Assembly (NCBI GenBank): GCA_963573305.1
Contig: OY754339.1
Span: forward strand, 87,947,838-88,011,837
Direction: 5' to 3'
DNA length: 64,000 bases
Source of the DNA: Pyrrhosoma nymphula
Lineage: Eukaryota; Arthropoda; Insecta; Odonata; Coenagrionidae
Position numbers and translations under genes: made by a program. Positions within the stretch are counted from its first letter, which is position 1, and every line of letters begins with the position of its first letter. The notes under the pieces were generated by a model. It was not told where the DNA came from. It did no database searches and saw only the letters and a program-made list of their open reading frames with translations. Positions 41,733 through 52,652 of this stretch are shown in pieces.

Positions 41733-42229
41733 GTGAGAGGTGGCACTTGAGTAATGCTGACGAACACGTATTTCTTTCAATTTATATTTCACTTAATCAC
41801 TTGAACACATCCCACGAAGTTCCGCCGCCGTGATTCCGAAAATTTTCAGCCGCAGGGTAATTTGATGATTTAACTTGGCGCCTGGTAAGGGTAACTGCGA
41901 TGCCTAAGGTTTTCGATACTTAAAAAAAATGTCCCCTCTTCAAACTCACGTTCACATGAAACTCTTTAATAGCAAATATAATGCTTCACACCATCATCGG
42001 AATAGGTTGACACAACAGAATAGTTACATGGACTTCAATGACTTTAAAAGCTGATTATCAGCCACCACAAGCCACTGCAAACGTCTGATTCAATTTATCG
42101 TACTGGTAGGATACCTCTCGCTAGGCAATGGTAAGCTCAAGTCACTGTGTGAAAGTTGAAGTCCGTGATAAACAAAGTTATATCACCCGGATAGGCGACG
42201 CCAGGGCACAAGACCGCTTTTCGAATGGC

Positions 42230-42790
42230 GCCTATTCCAGCGCTTTGCAAGGCACGCATAACGGGGTCCAGTTAGAATGCAAAGGGTAAATTGGAGCAAG
42301 GGCAGCCATGACGTACCGAGTTCTGAATGGGGATGGGTCTTTTCCCCACTTTACGCGGGCCGTAATTGAATCGTACATAACTTGTAGAGACCTTAAAAAC
42401 ACGTCAGGGATAGCCATCTGCTTCAGCATGTTAATTAAAAAAACGACCAAATAGCTTTCATGAGATGATGTTTTCTTTGAAGGAGACCATCCTTGACACA
42501 GAAGTAAGAAAATACGCCTCCGATGACCGGCGAGCCAGGATTTTATGCGGAAACCTTGGGTCCCACAATATTGAGTGAAATCGACACAACCAGCTTGCAT
42601 TCTCAACACTCCCTCGTAGTTATTATATGGCAATCCAGAGTACTCTGGGGAAAACAATTGAACGCCACCTCGTCACGGAGGAGGTACGGACTCTTTACCG
42701 AAGACCCCATTCGATAATTTACCGTTGTTTTCAAACGAGATGACGCATGGGATGAGAATAGCGCGTCCACGCTACCTCCCCTTCCCACTC
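42230..42790 (-). pseudogene. Heavily decayed LINE reverse-transcriptase relic
   Basis: On the - strand, pieces in different frames give EVFKVSTS/LQVMYDSITARVKWGK, VRHGCPCS (from the 'GVRQGCPLSP' block) and GVAYPGDITLF (from 'YADDITLF'). The catalytic Asp pair is changed. Many shifts are present. It lies in the putative intron between exons B and C. Confidence 0.55.
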
Positions 42791-43172
42791 TGGGGCAAGT
42801 CTAAATAGAAATTTTAGGTTGAACTGTGGAGGAGCTCGACACCGTCGTTTTCGATTTCTACTCTATGTTCTGGCCCCAACTCAGGTGTATATTGACGAAA
42901 ATATTAGCTGAGACACTAAATTTGGGACGCATGTAGAGCGATCAACGCGAAGCCATTATCTCCCTCATTCTTAAAGTAAACTAAATTGGATTTGAATGGA
43001 TGGAGTGAATACCATCATATTATGTGGCATATTATATGGTGTACTTAAAATCAGATCCAACAGCTTAGTGGGTGTGGATCCTAAACGGAAAGTCATGATG
43101 AGTATGAAACGTGGTTTGCAGATGCTATTTCCGGAATATATCTACCCCGCGGGCGAACATTATTCAGTGTTA

Positions 43173-43180
43173 TTCAGAGG
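43173..43180 (+). repeat. Target-site duplication, left copy (TTCAGAGG)
   Basis: Exact match to 43660-43667. Confidence 0.88.
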
Positions 43181-43659
43181 CATAGGCGGATTTTGGGGGG
43201 GGGGGGGCAAGGGGGCACGTGCCTCCCCCCCCAGACGCTTAAATAATGGACAAGATTTTTAATACGGTCCTGTTATAATTACGTTCGTTTTGTTTTGTGT
43301 ATTACGGAGCCTCATTCATTTTAGCCTTAAGCACAAGTCAAGAAGACAGATTTGCCGGTCATTGGTCATTCGCTAGTCAGCGCTCGAAAAAAAACATCGC
43401 CCAAGTGGGAAGGAAGACATTGTGTCAAAAATGAACGTAAATGAAGTACTGGAACTCTTCAGCAGGAAACATAATTAAAAACTACCGTTATTATATATGT
43501 AACTAATTAATATTTTCATATTTGTAATCTCTTTATTAAAATAAAAAGTATATTTCGTACATTAATTGTTGTATGTTGTTTTTTAATCCCAACTATGAGA
43601 AGACCGTTTGCCCATCAGACCCTTGTGCCCCCCCAAAGAAAAATCCTGGATCCGCCCCT
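43181..43659. mobile_element. Non-autonomous hAT-type element with G/C-run ends, 479 bp
   Basis: The left end is CATAGGCGGATTTTGGGGG and the right end is CCCCCCAAAG...GGATCCGCCCCTG, inverse of each other with small differences. The exact 8-bp duplication TTCAGAGG flanks it. The middle is AT-rich without coding potential. Confidence 0.88.
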
Positions 43660-43667
43660 GTTCAGAG
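43660..43667 (+). repeat. Target-site duplication, right copy (TTCAGAGG)
   Basis: Exact match to 43173-43180. Confidence 0.88.
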
Positions 43668-43754
43668 GTATTTAACGGACTCTACAGTCTCTTCTAGGCT
43701 ATGCTTAATGTAATAGCTGTAATGAGGAGAGCTTTTCCAAAAATTCAAGCAAAA

Positions 43755-44494
43755 TTAATAAAAAATTAATTCTAGATGCCACGCATCGCACCACTCCAGT
43801 ATTGCCTCAAGGTCCTTCGTTAGCGCTTGTTCATCATTAACGCAACGACTTTCCCTATACTTTTCAGCGTCGTCGGCAAATAATGGAAGCATACTGTCAA
43901 ATACTTCACCAGTATCGTTTATATGCCAAAGGAACAGGAGTAGGCCTAAGACACTCCCCTGTCGGACATCAGATGTGACTTTTACTTCATTAGAGGTAGC
44001 GCCGTCTATAACAACCCTTAGTACGCGATTGCTTATGAATTCTCGGATCCCAAACATTTCATTGTCATCTAAACCGTAAGAACTTAATTTTTATAGTTGC
44101 TTTCTATGGGACTCTTGGGATCCTTTTTAAAGTCCAGAAAAATTGCGTCAACTGGAACGTTATCTTCACCCAAGACTAAAATATCGAGAGGAAAAAAGTG
44201 CTAATTGAGTTTCGCAAGATCTTAGCTTTCTCAATCCGAGTTGCGTTTTTATTTTCAAGTCGTGCAAATTGATGTGTCCCATAGCTGAACTTAAATTATA
44301 TTTTCAATGACTTTGCATGAGATAGATGTGAGGAATATCGGTCGGCAACTCGATGGCTGCTCTTTATTGCCGCTTTTAAATATGAGTGTGACATTCGCAA
44401 TTTTCAAGTCCTTGAGTACTACGTGTTCAGTGATTGATTTGCTAAATATTATCTGCAAGTAGGGAGATGTATCTGTAACTAATTCTCTATACAC
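43755..44494 (-). pseudogene. CR1/Jockey-like LINE reverse-transcriptase relic
   Basis: Minus strand. The first block, YLQIIFSKSITEHVVLKDLK, runs into ANVTLIFKSGNKEQPSSCRP and ISCKVIENII (finger region). After a decayed gap of about 230 bases comes FISNRVLRVVIDGATSNEVK, then SDVRQGSVLGLLLFLWHIND, and LPLFADDAEKY with the catalytic Asp-Asp of the FADD box. EAILEWCDAWHLEL follows. The order matches CR1/Jockey ORF2. Stops lie in the gap and no end of the element was found. Confidence 0.85.
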
Positions 44495-44802
44495 GCGGGA
44501 AGGAATGTCTTCAGGACCTGGGGATTAATTTGGACTTATACATTTTAACAAGTGTTCGATTCCGCGAGCACACATAGGAGGAATCTTTTGCTGGAAATTA
44601 TCATTTACTGTGACGGATGTAGTCTGTGATAACTTGGAGAACACACTTTGAATGTACTATTATATAATAATATTGACTGCTCGATTGTATACTCACCCCA
44701 AATAATGCTGCTTGACTTTGACGACGCTATTATATGTATTTTAAAAATGAAGCGTGTTCTCCACGGCTCATTATTGTCTACCCCACTGGATATCAGTCTA
44801 AA

Positions 44803-44988
44803 GGCCTGTTTACAAGGTGCATGTACCCGCGGGTGTTCATGCGTAAATATATGTCCCTTCAAAAATTGCATCATGTAACAACAAATTGCTCGAATACATG
44901 GAAAATAGCCCGTTCTAATTCGGTGAACGTGTTCGTGCAAGTGTTTACACATGCACCCGCGCGGGTTCATGCATCGTGTAAACGGGCC
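44803..44988. mobile_element. Small inverted-repeat element (MITE), about 186 bp
   Basis: Left GGCCTGTTTACAAGGTGCAT and right (inverse) GGCCCGTTTACACGATGCAT are 17 of 20 equal, and the likeness continues through ACCCGCG-GGGT. No open frame of known type and no clear target duplication were found, so the superfamily is not assigned. Confidence 0.7.
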
Positions 44989-45497
44989 TTGTGGCCTAGA
45001 TTTTTAATGTATGGGTAACGTATACCTCAAGATGATCTAGCCTTTTTGTTACCTTTGAGTTAGTGTGTATTATATATATTACATTATTCTATCAGTTTGT
45101 TGACGTGAGCATTGACAATGGGTGAACGTATTTACTTCGTTTTTCATACCGAGAAAATATTAAACCCGAGGTTATAAAATCGGACCTCAAGTCTTTTTAT
45201 CTAAATTTATCATAAAAGTCTCAATTTTCTCCTTCGATATCATACTACGTCTCTGGGCCGTTTATGTTTTCACGGCGCAACTTTGCACGCCAGTATGATT
45301 TGTGTCTATCACTGATTTCCCTGATAATCACTGATTTCCCTTTCTTTTGACAGGAGCCTTTTGAGTTGATACCTTGTGTTCCTAGGCGAACGGAGTTCAC
45401 ACGATAAGCGCTGAAATGACATAAGATACATAAGCTTTTAGTGAAAAATTTTAGCACAGTCATCTATATTAAAAACACCGCCTACACTTTTTTTTAG

Positions 45498-45611
45498 ATA
45501 GGTGGCATTCTCCCTGTCATGCGTATCATATCGCAGGATCTCACAAAAGAACAAGGATGTGGGGATTAAGCAGTGAAGGGAAAATAACTTGGCAGCAGGC
45601 TTTGAGAAAAG
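45498..45611 (+). CDS. Candidate exon C of an unrecognised gene
   Basis: The acceptor is a T-run plus TTTTAG. In the phase left by exon B it reads DRWHSPCHAYHIAGSHKRTR, then MWGLSSEGKITWQQALRK, and reaches donor AAAAG/GTACAT at phase 1. If the donor is not used, the frame stops at TAG 45634-45636. Continuity with exons A and B over two introns in the right phase supports it, but no family is recognised and the next exon could not be placed. Confidence 0.4.
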
Positions 45612-45636
45612 GTACATGTGGGCTTACTCCAGAGTA

Positions 45637-46370
45637 GGAGTTTCAGCAGCATTAGTTTTTCCTTCTAAATGTTCATCTTAACCCCAGCCTTGTAGTTCAA
45701 ATATCTATGTATATGTACTCATTTAAATGCCAAATTATACCGTTTAGCAATTATGAGATGTTAAACTCGGTTACTTAAATTATCTCTTTCAATTATTTAG
45801 GGCATTAATCGAATATGGAGGTCTGCAGTCCTATAAGTTTTCCATTATTATTGCATTCAAAGGAGAAAAGGAAAATTAGTACCTGCGCCTGTCTCAATTT
45901 TAACGTTCATATTTTTACCTAAGTATCAATGAATCATTTCGTCATTTGTTAAGAGCGTAAATTTGATTGATGTCACATTTAGGTCCGCTAATAATGTTCC
46001 AAATTTAGTTCTTGCTGAAAACTTATTGTGTTAATTCTGGTCATGTATCATGTACTATCGGAAATCATGTATCAGTTGATCGTTAATTTACCTAATAATA
46101 TGTAAAAAATAAAATCGGCCCAGTTTTTTTTGTTGACACTCGGCGTATTTATCTTTTGCGATGCGCTCAAAAAATAAATTATGATTAGGTTCGATAGGCG
46201 ATCATTCGCCACGATGTTCCAAGGGCTTCATTTGAGCCTGGCAGTGCGCCATCTATGCCTGAACTGAGCATGAAACTGTAGAGGGAAAGGCAAGTTGTAG
46301 AGAATGGAGAGAGGGGTAACCTCAGAAGCAACCTTACCAACGTCAGCAGGTTGATACATTACATTTGACG
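45637..46370. other. Spacer, nothing recognised
   Basis: AT-rich DNA with no frame or repeat border that could be supported. Confidence 0.4.
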
Positions 46371-46374
46371 TTAA

Positions 46375-46626
46375 CCCTTTCTCCATTACGAGCAAATTTG
46401 GATCGATTCAGTAGGGACAAGAGTGTTTTTGGAAAAAACATGAGTCTGGGAGTGACATATATATTGGTCCCAATGAGAGACACGGTTGCCTCAATTTATT
46501 TGTCGCTAACAGAAAAAAATCCAGGCTGACTGATAAATATCAGCATGCAGAGTTTGAAAAATGTAGGGCTGACGTTCAAAATTAAGCGGTGTTTCCGCAT
46601 TCAGGAGCAGCCACTAGGAGTAAGGG
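46375..46626. mobile_element. Possible piggyBac-type MITE, 252 bp
   Basis: It starts CCCTTTCTCC after TTAA (46371-46374) and ends GGAGTAAGGG before TCAA (46627-46630). The 10-base ends are inverse with one difference, and the right target is one change from TTAA. No coding sequence is present. Confidence 0.5.
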
Positions 46627-46839
46627 TCAAATGACGAAATCGAAAACTGGATCCTAAATTCATTTCCAACAGCCAACTTCAAGACGAATTAAAACCAACG
46701 AAGTGAGAAATAATTGGCCGCAAGGAAAGGTATGCGACATCGAAAATTATTTAATTTTGATTGCTAAGAACTGCTGTACATACCTAATAATTTCGGGAGA
46801 CTGCGATCATTGCTAAACAACCATTGTGTAAGGTTTTTT

Positions 46840-46925
46840 GGACCAGGAGTCGAACTGCAGACCAGGTCTACCTTTTAGAGGCTTAAAATACCACCCTGCC
46901 ACCCAGAATTTTTGACTGCCAGCAA
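46840..46925 (-). repeat. Possible tRNA-derived SINE relic
   Basis: On the - strand GTTCGACTCCTGG resembles a pol III B-box, preceded by an AGGGTGGTATTTTAAGCC A-box-like part. The body is not recognisable. Confidence 0.35.
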
Positions 46926-46926
46926 G

Positions 46927-47611
46927 AAAGAGACAGAGTGCTAGAAAGAAGCTTACGTGACTCTGTCAATATCTTACCTTGAGCCAATATTTAAATTATA
47001 TTACTCTTCTTCAGATGCCCAGCTCTGTGTCATGCAGAAGAAATGACTTGCTGGGTTTTAGGCACTTCTTCTATTGGCAAAGCAATATTTAAGATTTTCG
47101 GTCGGGGAGAAAAAGCTTTCTACAGCAGGCAGTACGTAATCTGGCAGAGATTCAAGGTACTCCGCAATCCTTCCAATTTGACATGTATGGAACGCGCATC
47201 GCAAATAATAGTGGCATGGAATACGAGATTTTTTAATAACGCGTAATATTTAGACGCCATGTGGCTTTAAAATCATAAATTCAACACGAGATCATAGTAT
47301 GTCTGTCAAATATATTTTTATTTGCGTTTAGGTGGTTTTGCAGTTAGTGTAGTGTTGAAGGAGGCATTTCATTTCATATAAGAATGAAACTTATTCTCAG
47401 TTTAAAACCAAGAGAAAAATTTTGCTACATACGTTCAGACATGCTTAATAGACAGAATTTACTTGTAGTATCCACTGTTAATTAAATCAAATACAAACTG
47501 ATTGTATATTGATTGTAAATAAGATGATTGATTTTCACCTTATTAACTGCTGTATAAATGAATTATTAATTTATATTTGGAATCAAACTATCTATTGGCA
47601 GAAATTAAGCG
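46927..47611. other. Spacer with a weak exon-like stretch
   Basis: An open stretch at 47015-47156 has AG and GT borders but does not fit the phase of the neighbouring candidate exons. Otherwise AT-rich and featureless. Confidence 0.35.
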
Positions 47612-47664
47612 CTTTAATTTAAGCCCTTTAATTTAAGCCCTTTAATTTAAGCCCTTTAATTTAC
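47612..47664 (+). repeat. 14-bp tandem repeat, nearly four units
   Basis: Unit CTTTAATTTAAGCC is repeated three times exactly, followed by a partial fourth unit that diverges at TTTACGG. Confidence 0.93.
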
Positions 47665-47730
47665 GGACTTAATTTTTAATAAGTCCGTAAATAAATCTCT
47701 TTTTTGACAAATTTGAATGCCCTGAGACAT

Positions 47731-47788
47731 CTACAGTACCTACATGTAGTACAAGCCCTGAGGCTTGTACTACATGTAGGTACTGTAG
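47731..47788. repeat. Perfect hairpin: 27-bp arms, 4-base loop
   Basis: Arms 47731-47757 and 47762-47788 are exact reverse complements, with loop CTGA. The arm begins CTACAGTACCTACATGTAGT. A 15-base part (GTACCTACATGTAGT) also occurs at 2071-2085. A loop of four bases is smaller than usual for microRNA precursors. Confidence 0.95.
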
Positions 47789-49261
47789 AAACTCAACAAT
47801 GTTTCCAACTAGATGGCCGTAATCAATGGAGGCAATATTTAAATGAATATTTAACTCTAGCATGAATCAGAAAAAAAGCGAGAGGTATGTGACAATGTCA
47901 TTTATGGCATTGAAAAGGACACTTTCTATACTTTTACGGCAACACTTCCTTGTTCTATATGTACTATAGGTGCTGAGGTTTGTCGAATTTCCATGACTAT
48001 TTATTTTTGGTAAACGTCTGTAGCTATCCATCTTTATCGGGATTGACAGGGATACCCGAACACATCGTCTTGATGATTGCAGAAATATTTCACGTGATAA
48101 TGAGTTCCTGTTAAACAGAGGGGAAGAATCGTATGAAAAACACGAGAATGTTATGATTCAGGCCTATAAGTGATTCAGGCAATGCGATTTCAAACGGTTT
48201 ACTTAACCAGGAATTGAATGTCTAAATACCCGGTAGCATTTGACTCGCATGTCTGCTCCGATTTCGCATTTGCCTAACCACTGGCACTTGCTTTGCTGGG
48301 GTTGGTATGGTCTCAAACACCCCAATTTGCACCGGTCGGTTAGTTGCAAACATTCCGCTCCGATCTAGAAATCCTTCAGGCTTACATACATAGAGTAGTG
48401 TTGTTAAATTGCTATGCAGTAAACACGTTTAGTTCCAAGTCCGTGCAGTAAACGTTTAATTTGATATCAGTAGTCGAATGGTCCTGCGTAGAACAGTGAT
48501 ATAAAGAAGGGGACAAACAACGCTAGGACTTAAAATAGAAATAAGTATTCAATCCTTTCAGGCGTAACCTTGTGGAAGTCCATTATGAATAATGACAATT
48601 ACAACTATGTTTCAATCCACAAGAGCTTTTCCTGGTACTAAAAGTCTCAACGCTACGGCGTCCTGATACCTGGTGTACTACCTTAAGGTACTACCTGATA
48701 ATGAAGTCGTATCGTTGAAACTATAGTCTGTCCAAACAGCGAAGGCGGGTAAGACATTAAGGCACCGCTCGAGAGCCCAACAATAGCCGCGTACCTGCCG
48801 TCCGCCAAACAATAGCCGGGGTCCGGTCGACCGCGTGCGCTATAATGAGTCACGAATCGTACTCCACTCTGAAAAATTATCACAAAAAAAGTAAGCGTAA
48901 TTTGTAATTTTTTATTACAGTTTTGATTTCTACGTGTGATTTCATGAAAAAAAAGAGTCTAAACACGACGGAGTTATTTCAATTAGTTATGTAACACTTA
49001 GTGATTGCAAAAAATTGTACTTTGATTTTTTTTAGCTTTTTAACTTATTGATATCTAAATATATAAATCCTAATAGCTAAATTGTATAACTATTAATTAA
49101 ATAATTCAAGATTAATTAATTATTTCAATTCCACACACTGTCAGCTGAACAGATTCTGAAATACATCGGGAATTTCCTGTGTCCCTGTCAGAGTCTCATC
49201 AAGATGCATAAAATCGATTGGAAACTTTCACCCGGGCATAAGACTAAAAAGCAGAAAATAA
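47789..49261. other. Spacer, nothing recognised
   Basis: A TACCTTAAGGTA palindrome occurs near 48681-48692. No exon, transposase or LINE motif was found. Confidence 0.4.
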
Positions 49262-49421
49262 TTATTTAAATAAAAAAATTTGTTTAATCTACTTCGTTTT
49301 TAAAACGTACTAAAAGTATAACATAATTCTCCATTGGCCCTTCTAAATTTTTGAGGGGGAATGTTTAGTGGCTATGGAGATATTTGTAAGACTTGAAGAG
49401 AAAAACGTGGGGCGCAGGCAG
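49262..49421. repeat. Left arm of a long inverted repeat around a LINE
   Basis: The inner 80-90 bases (TAGTGGCTATGGAGATATTT through AAAACGTGGGGCGCAGGCA) are nearly identical to the inverse of 53039-53115. The outer part (TTTTTAAAACGTACTAAAAG and on) still matches the inverse of 53116-53185 at lower level. Confidence 0.85.
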
Positions 49422-49521
49422 TAGATAATAGAAGTAGATAATCCGGATTAATTCACATCCAATTTCAGTGCATTGCAAATGGTATTAATTGTGGGAGTTT
49501 GCTCAACGACACCTGGTCCTT

Positions 49522-49740
49522 TTACTTACTCTTCCTTACTCCTGTGTCCATTGAAAACCTAAATGGTCTTTGGCCTTGCCAACCACTCGCCTCCATGCCC
49601 TTCTGTCCTCTGCTGTGTCTAGTTGAGCTCCCATTTTTTCGAGGTCCTTCTTCACTTCGTCGCTCCAGCGCATTCTTGGTCTCCCTGGTGATCTGGTGCC
49701 TTCCGGTTTTCCTTTCCATATCATTTTTAGCATTGTGCTG
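49522..49740 (-). pseudogene. LINE C-terminal basic block
   Basis: GKPEGTRSPGRPRMRWSDEV, then KKDLEKMGAQLDTAEDRRAW is the standard end of RTE-type ORF2 ('GKR--GRPR-RW-D-V--DL---G'). It is open from 49733 to 49536. Confidence 0.85.
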
Positions 49741-50059
49741 TCACTTCTTCTGAGGACATGGCCTAGTCATCTTAGTCGTCTGATTCTGACTATACCCACA
49801 ATATCTGGTCCTTTGTATAGTTCCCTCAACTCTTTATCTTTCATTAATCTCCATGTTTCTCCCTCTTTAATGGGGCCAAATATTCGTCTCAACACTTTAT
49901 TTTCAAGCGTTATCAGTTTTTTTGTGATCTATATGTAAGGGACCATATTTCGGATCCATACAGTAGTACTTTTTGGACAATTGTTTTATAGATACGAATT
50001 TTTGTGTTTCGTGATAGGAGTTTGCTCTCAAAAGTTATGCTAGGCTCCAATAGGTTCTC

Positions 50060-51239
50060 TCAGCTGCCGCAAGTCGGGTGAGAATTTCGGTCTCCTCTTT
50101 GTTGATACTTGTTATTGTTACCCCTAAGTACTTGAACTGATTTTTTAAACTTATAATAGAGTATTTCTAAATAATCCTCTTCCTCTTCATATCTGCTTAT
50201 TTTCACGTAGTTGGTTTTGCCTTCATTTACTTGTAGGCTCACTTTCTTGGCTTCCATTAAAAATATTGTAGTTAGTTCTTTAAGCTCTTCTTTATTTTCG
50301 GCCGCAATGACTACATCGTCTGCAAAGGCCAACAGATTAATTTTTTCTGGAATCCTGGCTCCTCCTGGACCATTTCTGGTTCTCTTTAGTGCCCCTTCCA
50401 AAGCTATGTTAAAGAGGAGTGGTGACAAGCCATCTCCCTGTCTCACTCCTGTGCTTATTTCAAACGTATCAGTGTACTCTTTTCCAACCTTGACTTTTCC
50501 TTTAGACTCACACACATTTTTGTCAATCCAATAACTTTTTCAGGAAATCCACATTTCTTCATTATTGTCCAAAGTTTTTCTCTATTTACCGAGTCATAGG
50601 CTTTGCTGAAGTCTGTAAACATAAGGAATAGATCATTATTATATTCCCAATACATATTTTGAGGCCAGCTCTTTCAGAATAAACATTTGGTCACCTTGTT
50701 GATCTCTCTTTCCAGAATCCCGCCTGGTGGTCTCCTATCATCTCCTCTGCTTGTTCCCTAAGTCTGTTTAGCACCAGTTTAGAAAGTATTTTATATGTTG
50801 TATTGATTAATGATATGCCTCTGTAGTTTTTACAATCTAATTTATCTCCTTTCTTATGCAACGGTACAATAACTGCTTCACACCATTCTCTGGGCATTTT
50901 TTCAGTTCTCCACACTTTTATTATTAATCTGTATAGGAACGAGATTTCTTCCTCGCCTGCATTTGCTATTAACTCTGTCGGTATTCCGTCCTCATCTGGC
51001 GGTTTGCCATTTTTGAATGTCTTCAATGCAGATTTTATTTCTTCTATTGTTGGTTCCATACATAAAACGTTTTCACCTGCTCTACTACTTAGCCCTTCCT
51101 GTTGTACCACTTCATTTTCATTTCCCTCGATTGCATCCTCGTTTAAAAGGTCAGAGAAGTATTCTTTCCAGACTCTCAAGACTCTTGCTTGTTCACTCGT
51201 TATCACCCCACTTTTGTCTTTCACTCCCATTACATTAGG
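50060..51239 (-). pseudogene. LINE reverse transcriptase relic
   Basis: Blocks in order: RVLRVWKEYFSDLLNE, TIEEIKSALKTFKNGKPPDE with DGIPTELI, WCEAVIVPLHKKGDKLDCKN with YRGISLINTTYKILS, and MIGDHQAGFWKERST. Then LMFTDFSKAYDSVNREKLW has the first catalytic Asp, STGVRQGDGLSPLLFNIALE follows, and NLLAFADDVVIAAEN carries the catalytic Asp pair. All seven palm and finger motifs are visible but lie in three frames. Catalytic residues are unchanged, so decay is moderate. Confidence 0.9.
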
Positions 51240-51752
51240 TTAAAAACCTTTCTGAAAAAACCTCACTTTTCTATCAAAATCCCTTGTATTATTTTGTGTG
51301 CAGTCTTCCTCTGCCCTTGAAAGTGTATTGTTTATGTACTTTCTTTTTTCTGCCCTTAGTGCCTTGTTCACTTCCCTGTTGACCTGTCTATATCTTTCCT
51401 TGGTAGCTTGTGTTTTTTCAGTAAGTGCTTTAATTTTTGCCTCTTTTCTCTCTTCTACTAACTTCCTACATTTCTCATTGAACCAAGGATTTCTGGGAGT
51501 TTTTTTCATGTTAAACACTTCTTTTGCTGATTCTTTAATATTAGTTTTAAAACTTTTCCACATCTCTTCTACTTCTTCCTGTCTTACTGTCAAGTCCTCT
51601 TCCTCACTCTCTTCTGCTAAAACTGAGAACCTACCTATTTCTAAGTTCAATTTTATATTCATTCATCTTGTTTTTCTCAAAAGTTATTCTGTCCTCGACT
51701 TTATTTTTGTTTCTTTTCTCTATTCTTAATCTTTGTCTTATTTTCATCAACA
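51240..51752 (-). pseudogene. LINE linker between endonuclease and reverse transcriptase
   Basis: The highly charged helical stretch RQEEVEEMWKSFKTNIKESA, then NPWFNEKCRKLVEERKEAKI, then EVNKALRAEKRKYINNTL matches the connecting region of RTE ORF2 proteins ('WF--EC----E-R--A'). It ends in a TAA just before the reverse-transcriptase frame. Confidence 0.8.
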
Positions 51753-52652
51753 CTAATGATCTGTACCGCATTCTGCTCCTTTAAGACTTCTTACTTGAGT
51801 CACGGAGCTTACATGCCTACTGTCTATCAGGATGTGGTCGATCTGGTTTGTGGTGCGACCGTCAGGAGATGTCCACGTCTGTTTATATATGTTTTTGCTT
51901 GGAATCTTCGTACTTACAACGAAAAAATTTGATGAGCAAGCAAAGCTGAGCAGCCTAGTACCATTGTAGTTAGATTCTTCGTGCAGGCTCTCTCTTCCTG
52001 CTACCTTGCTCCAAATATTTTCTTTGCCTACTTCGGAATTAGCGTCACCTAGCAATAAAAGTGTGTCGTATCGTGGGATATCGGTCACTACTTCTTCAAG
52101 CTTTACATAAAACGTATCTTTGTCTTCATCCTTACTTTCCTCAGTTGGAGCATAAAAACTTATCACAGATACATTATTAAATTTTCCTTTTAACCTAATA
52201 TAACATATTCTCTCACTTAACGCTTTAAAACATATCACAGATTCTAATAAAACTTTTTTGACGGCAAAACCTACGCCTGCATAGTGCCTTCCGTCATCAC
52301 ATCCGCTGTACAATATTTGGTATTTGTTGGAGTTTAGTCTACCACAAAACGGCCACTTAGTTTCTTGTAACGCTATAAGGTCTTTAGTATATGTTTCTAG
52401 TTCTTCGCTAAGAATATCCATTTTCCTTGGTAAGGCCAGGGTCCTCACATTCCAGGTTCCAAATCGCATGTCCTTTAGTCTAAGCTGGGGTCTTCTTCCA
52501 GATGTTCTGTCCTTATCTGAGGCTTGGTGTTGGCGTTTCGTAACTATAATTTTTTTCCCGGTGCAAGATAGTAAGCCTTGCGCCCAACCCCGAACCTGGA
52601 GGACCAGGAGTTTTTGTTCAGAGTCGTCTTCTCCTAGGCCAACAGCTTTCAC
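51753..52652 (-). pseudogene. LINE endonuclease (EEP family), open for about 300 codons
   Basis: MRFGTWNVRTLALPRKMDIL has the conserved Asn, and DLIALQETKW the catalytic Glu. YSGCDDGRHYAGVGFAVKKV, then VISFYAPTEESKDEDKDTFY, then TLLLLGDANSEVGKENIWSK carries the GD-N residues. QTWTSPDGRTTNQIDHILID holds the distal Asp-His region. This is the 'craniofacial development protein 2-like' endonuclease type found in RTE LINEs. It ends by a frameshift right after CGTDH; the next frame continues VLMKIRQRLRIEKRN into the linker. Confidence 0.9.

Noticed and set aside
44605..45018. Open frames of 76-121 codons on both strands
   Set aside because: They overlap the inverted repeats of the 44803-44988 MITE and each other; no protein family is indicated.
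47015..47156. Open stretch with AG acceptor (TTCTTCAG) and AAG/GTACTC donor that could be a fourth exon of the 40-45 kb gene
   Set aside because: It needs entry phase 2, while exon C leaves phase 1; the donor is weak and the peptide is not recognised.
47612..47664. CRISPR-like repeat array
   Set aside because: Units are 14 bp head to tail with no spacers, in eukaryotic DNA.
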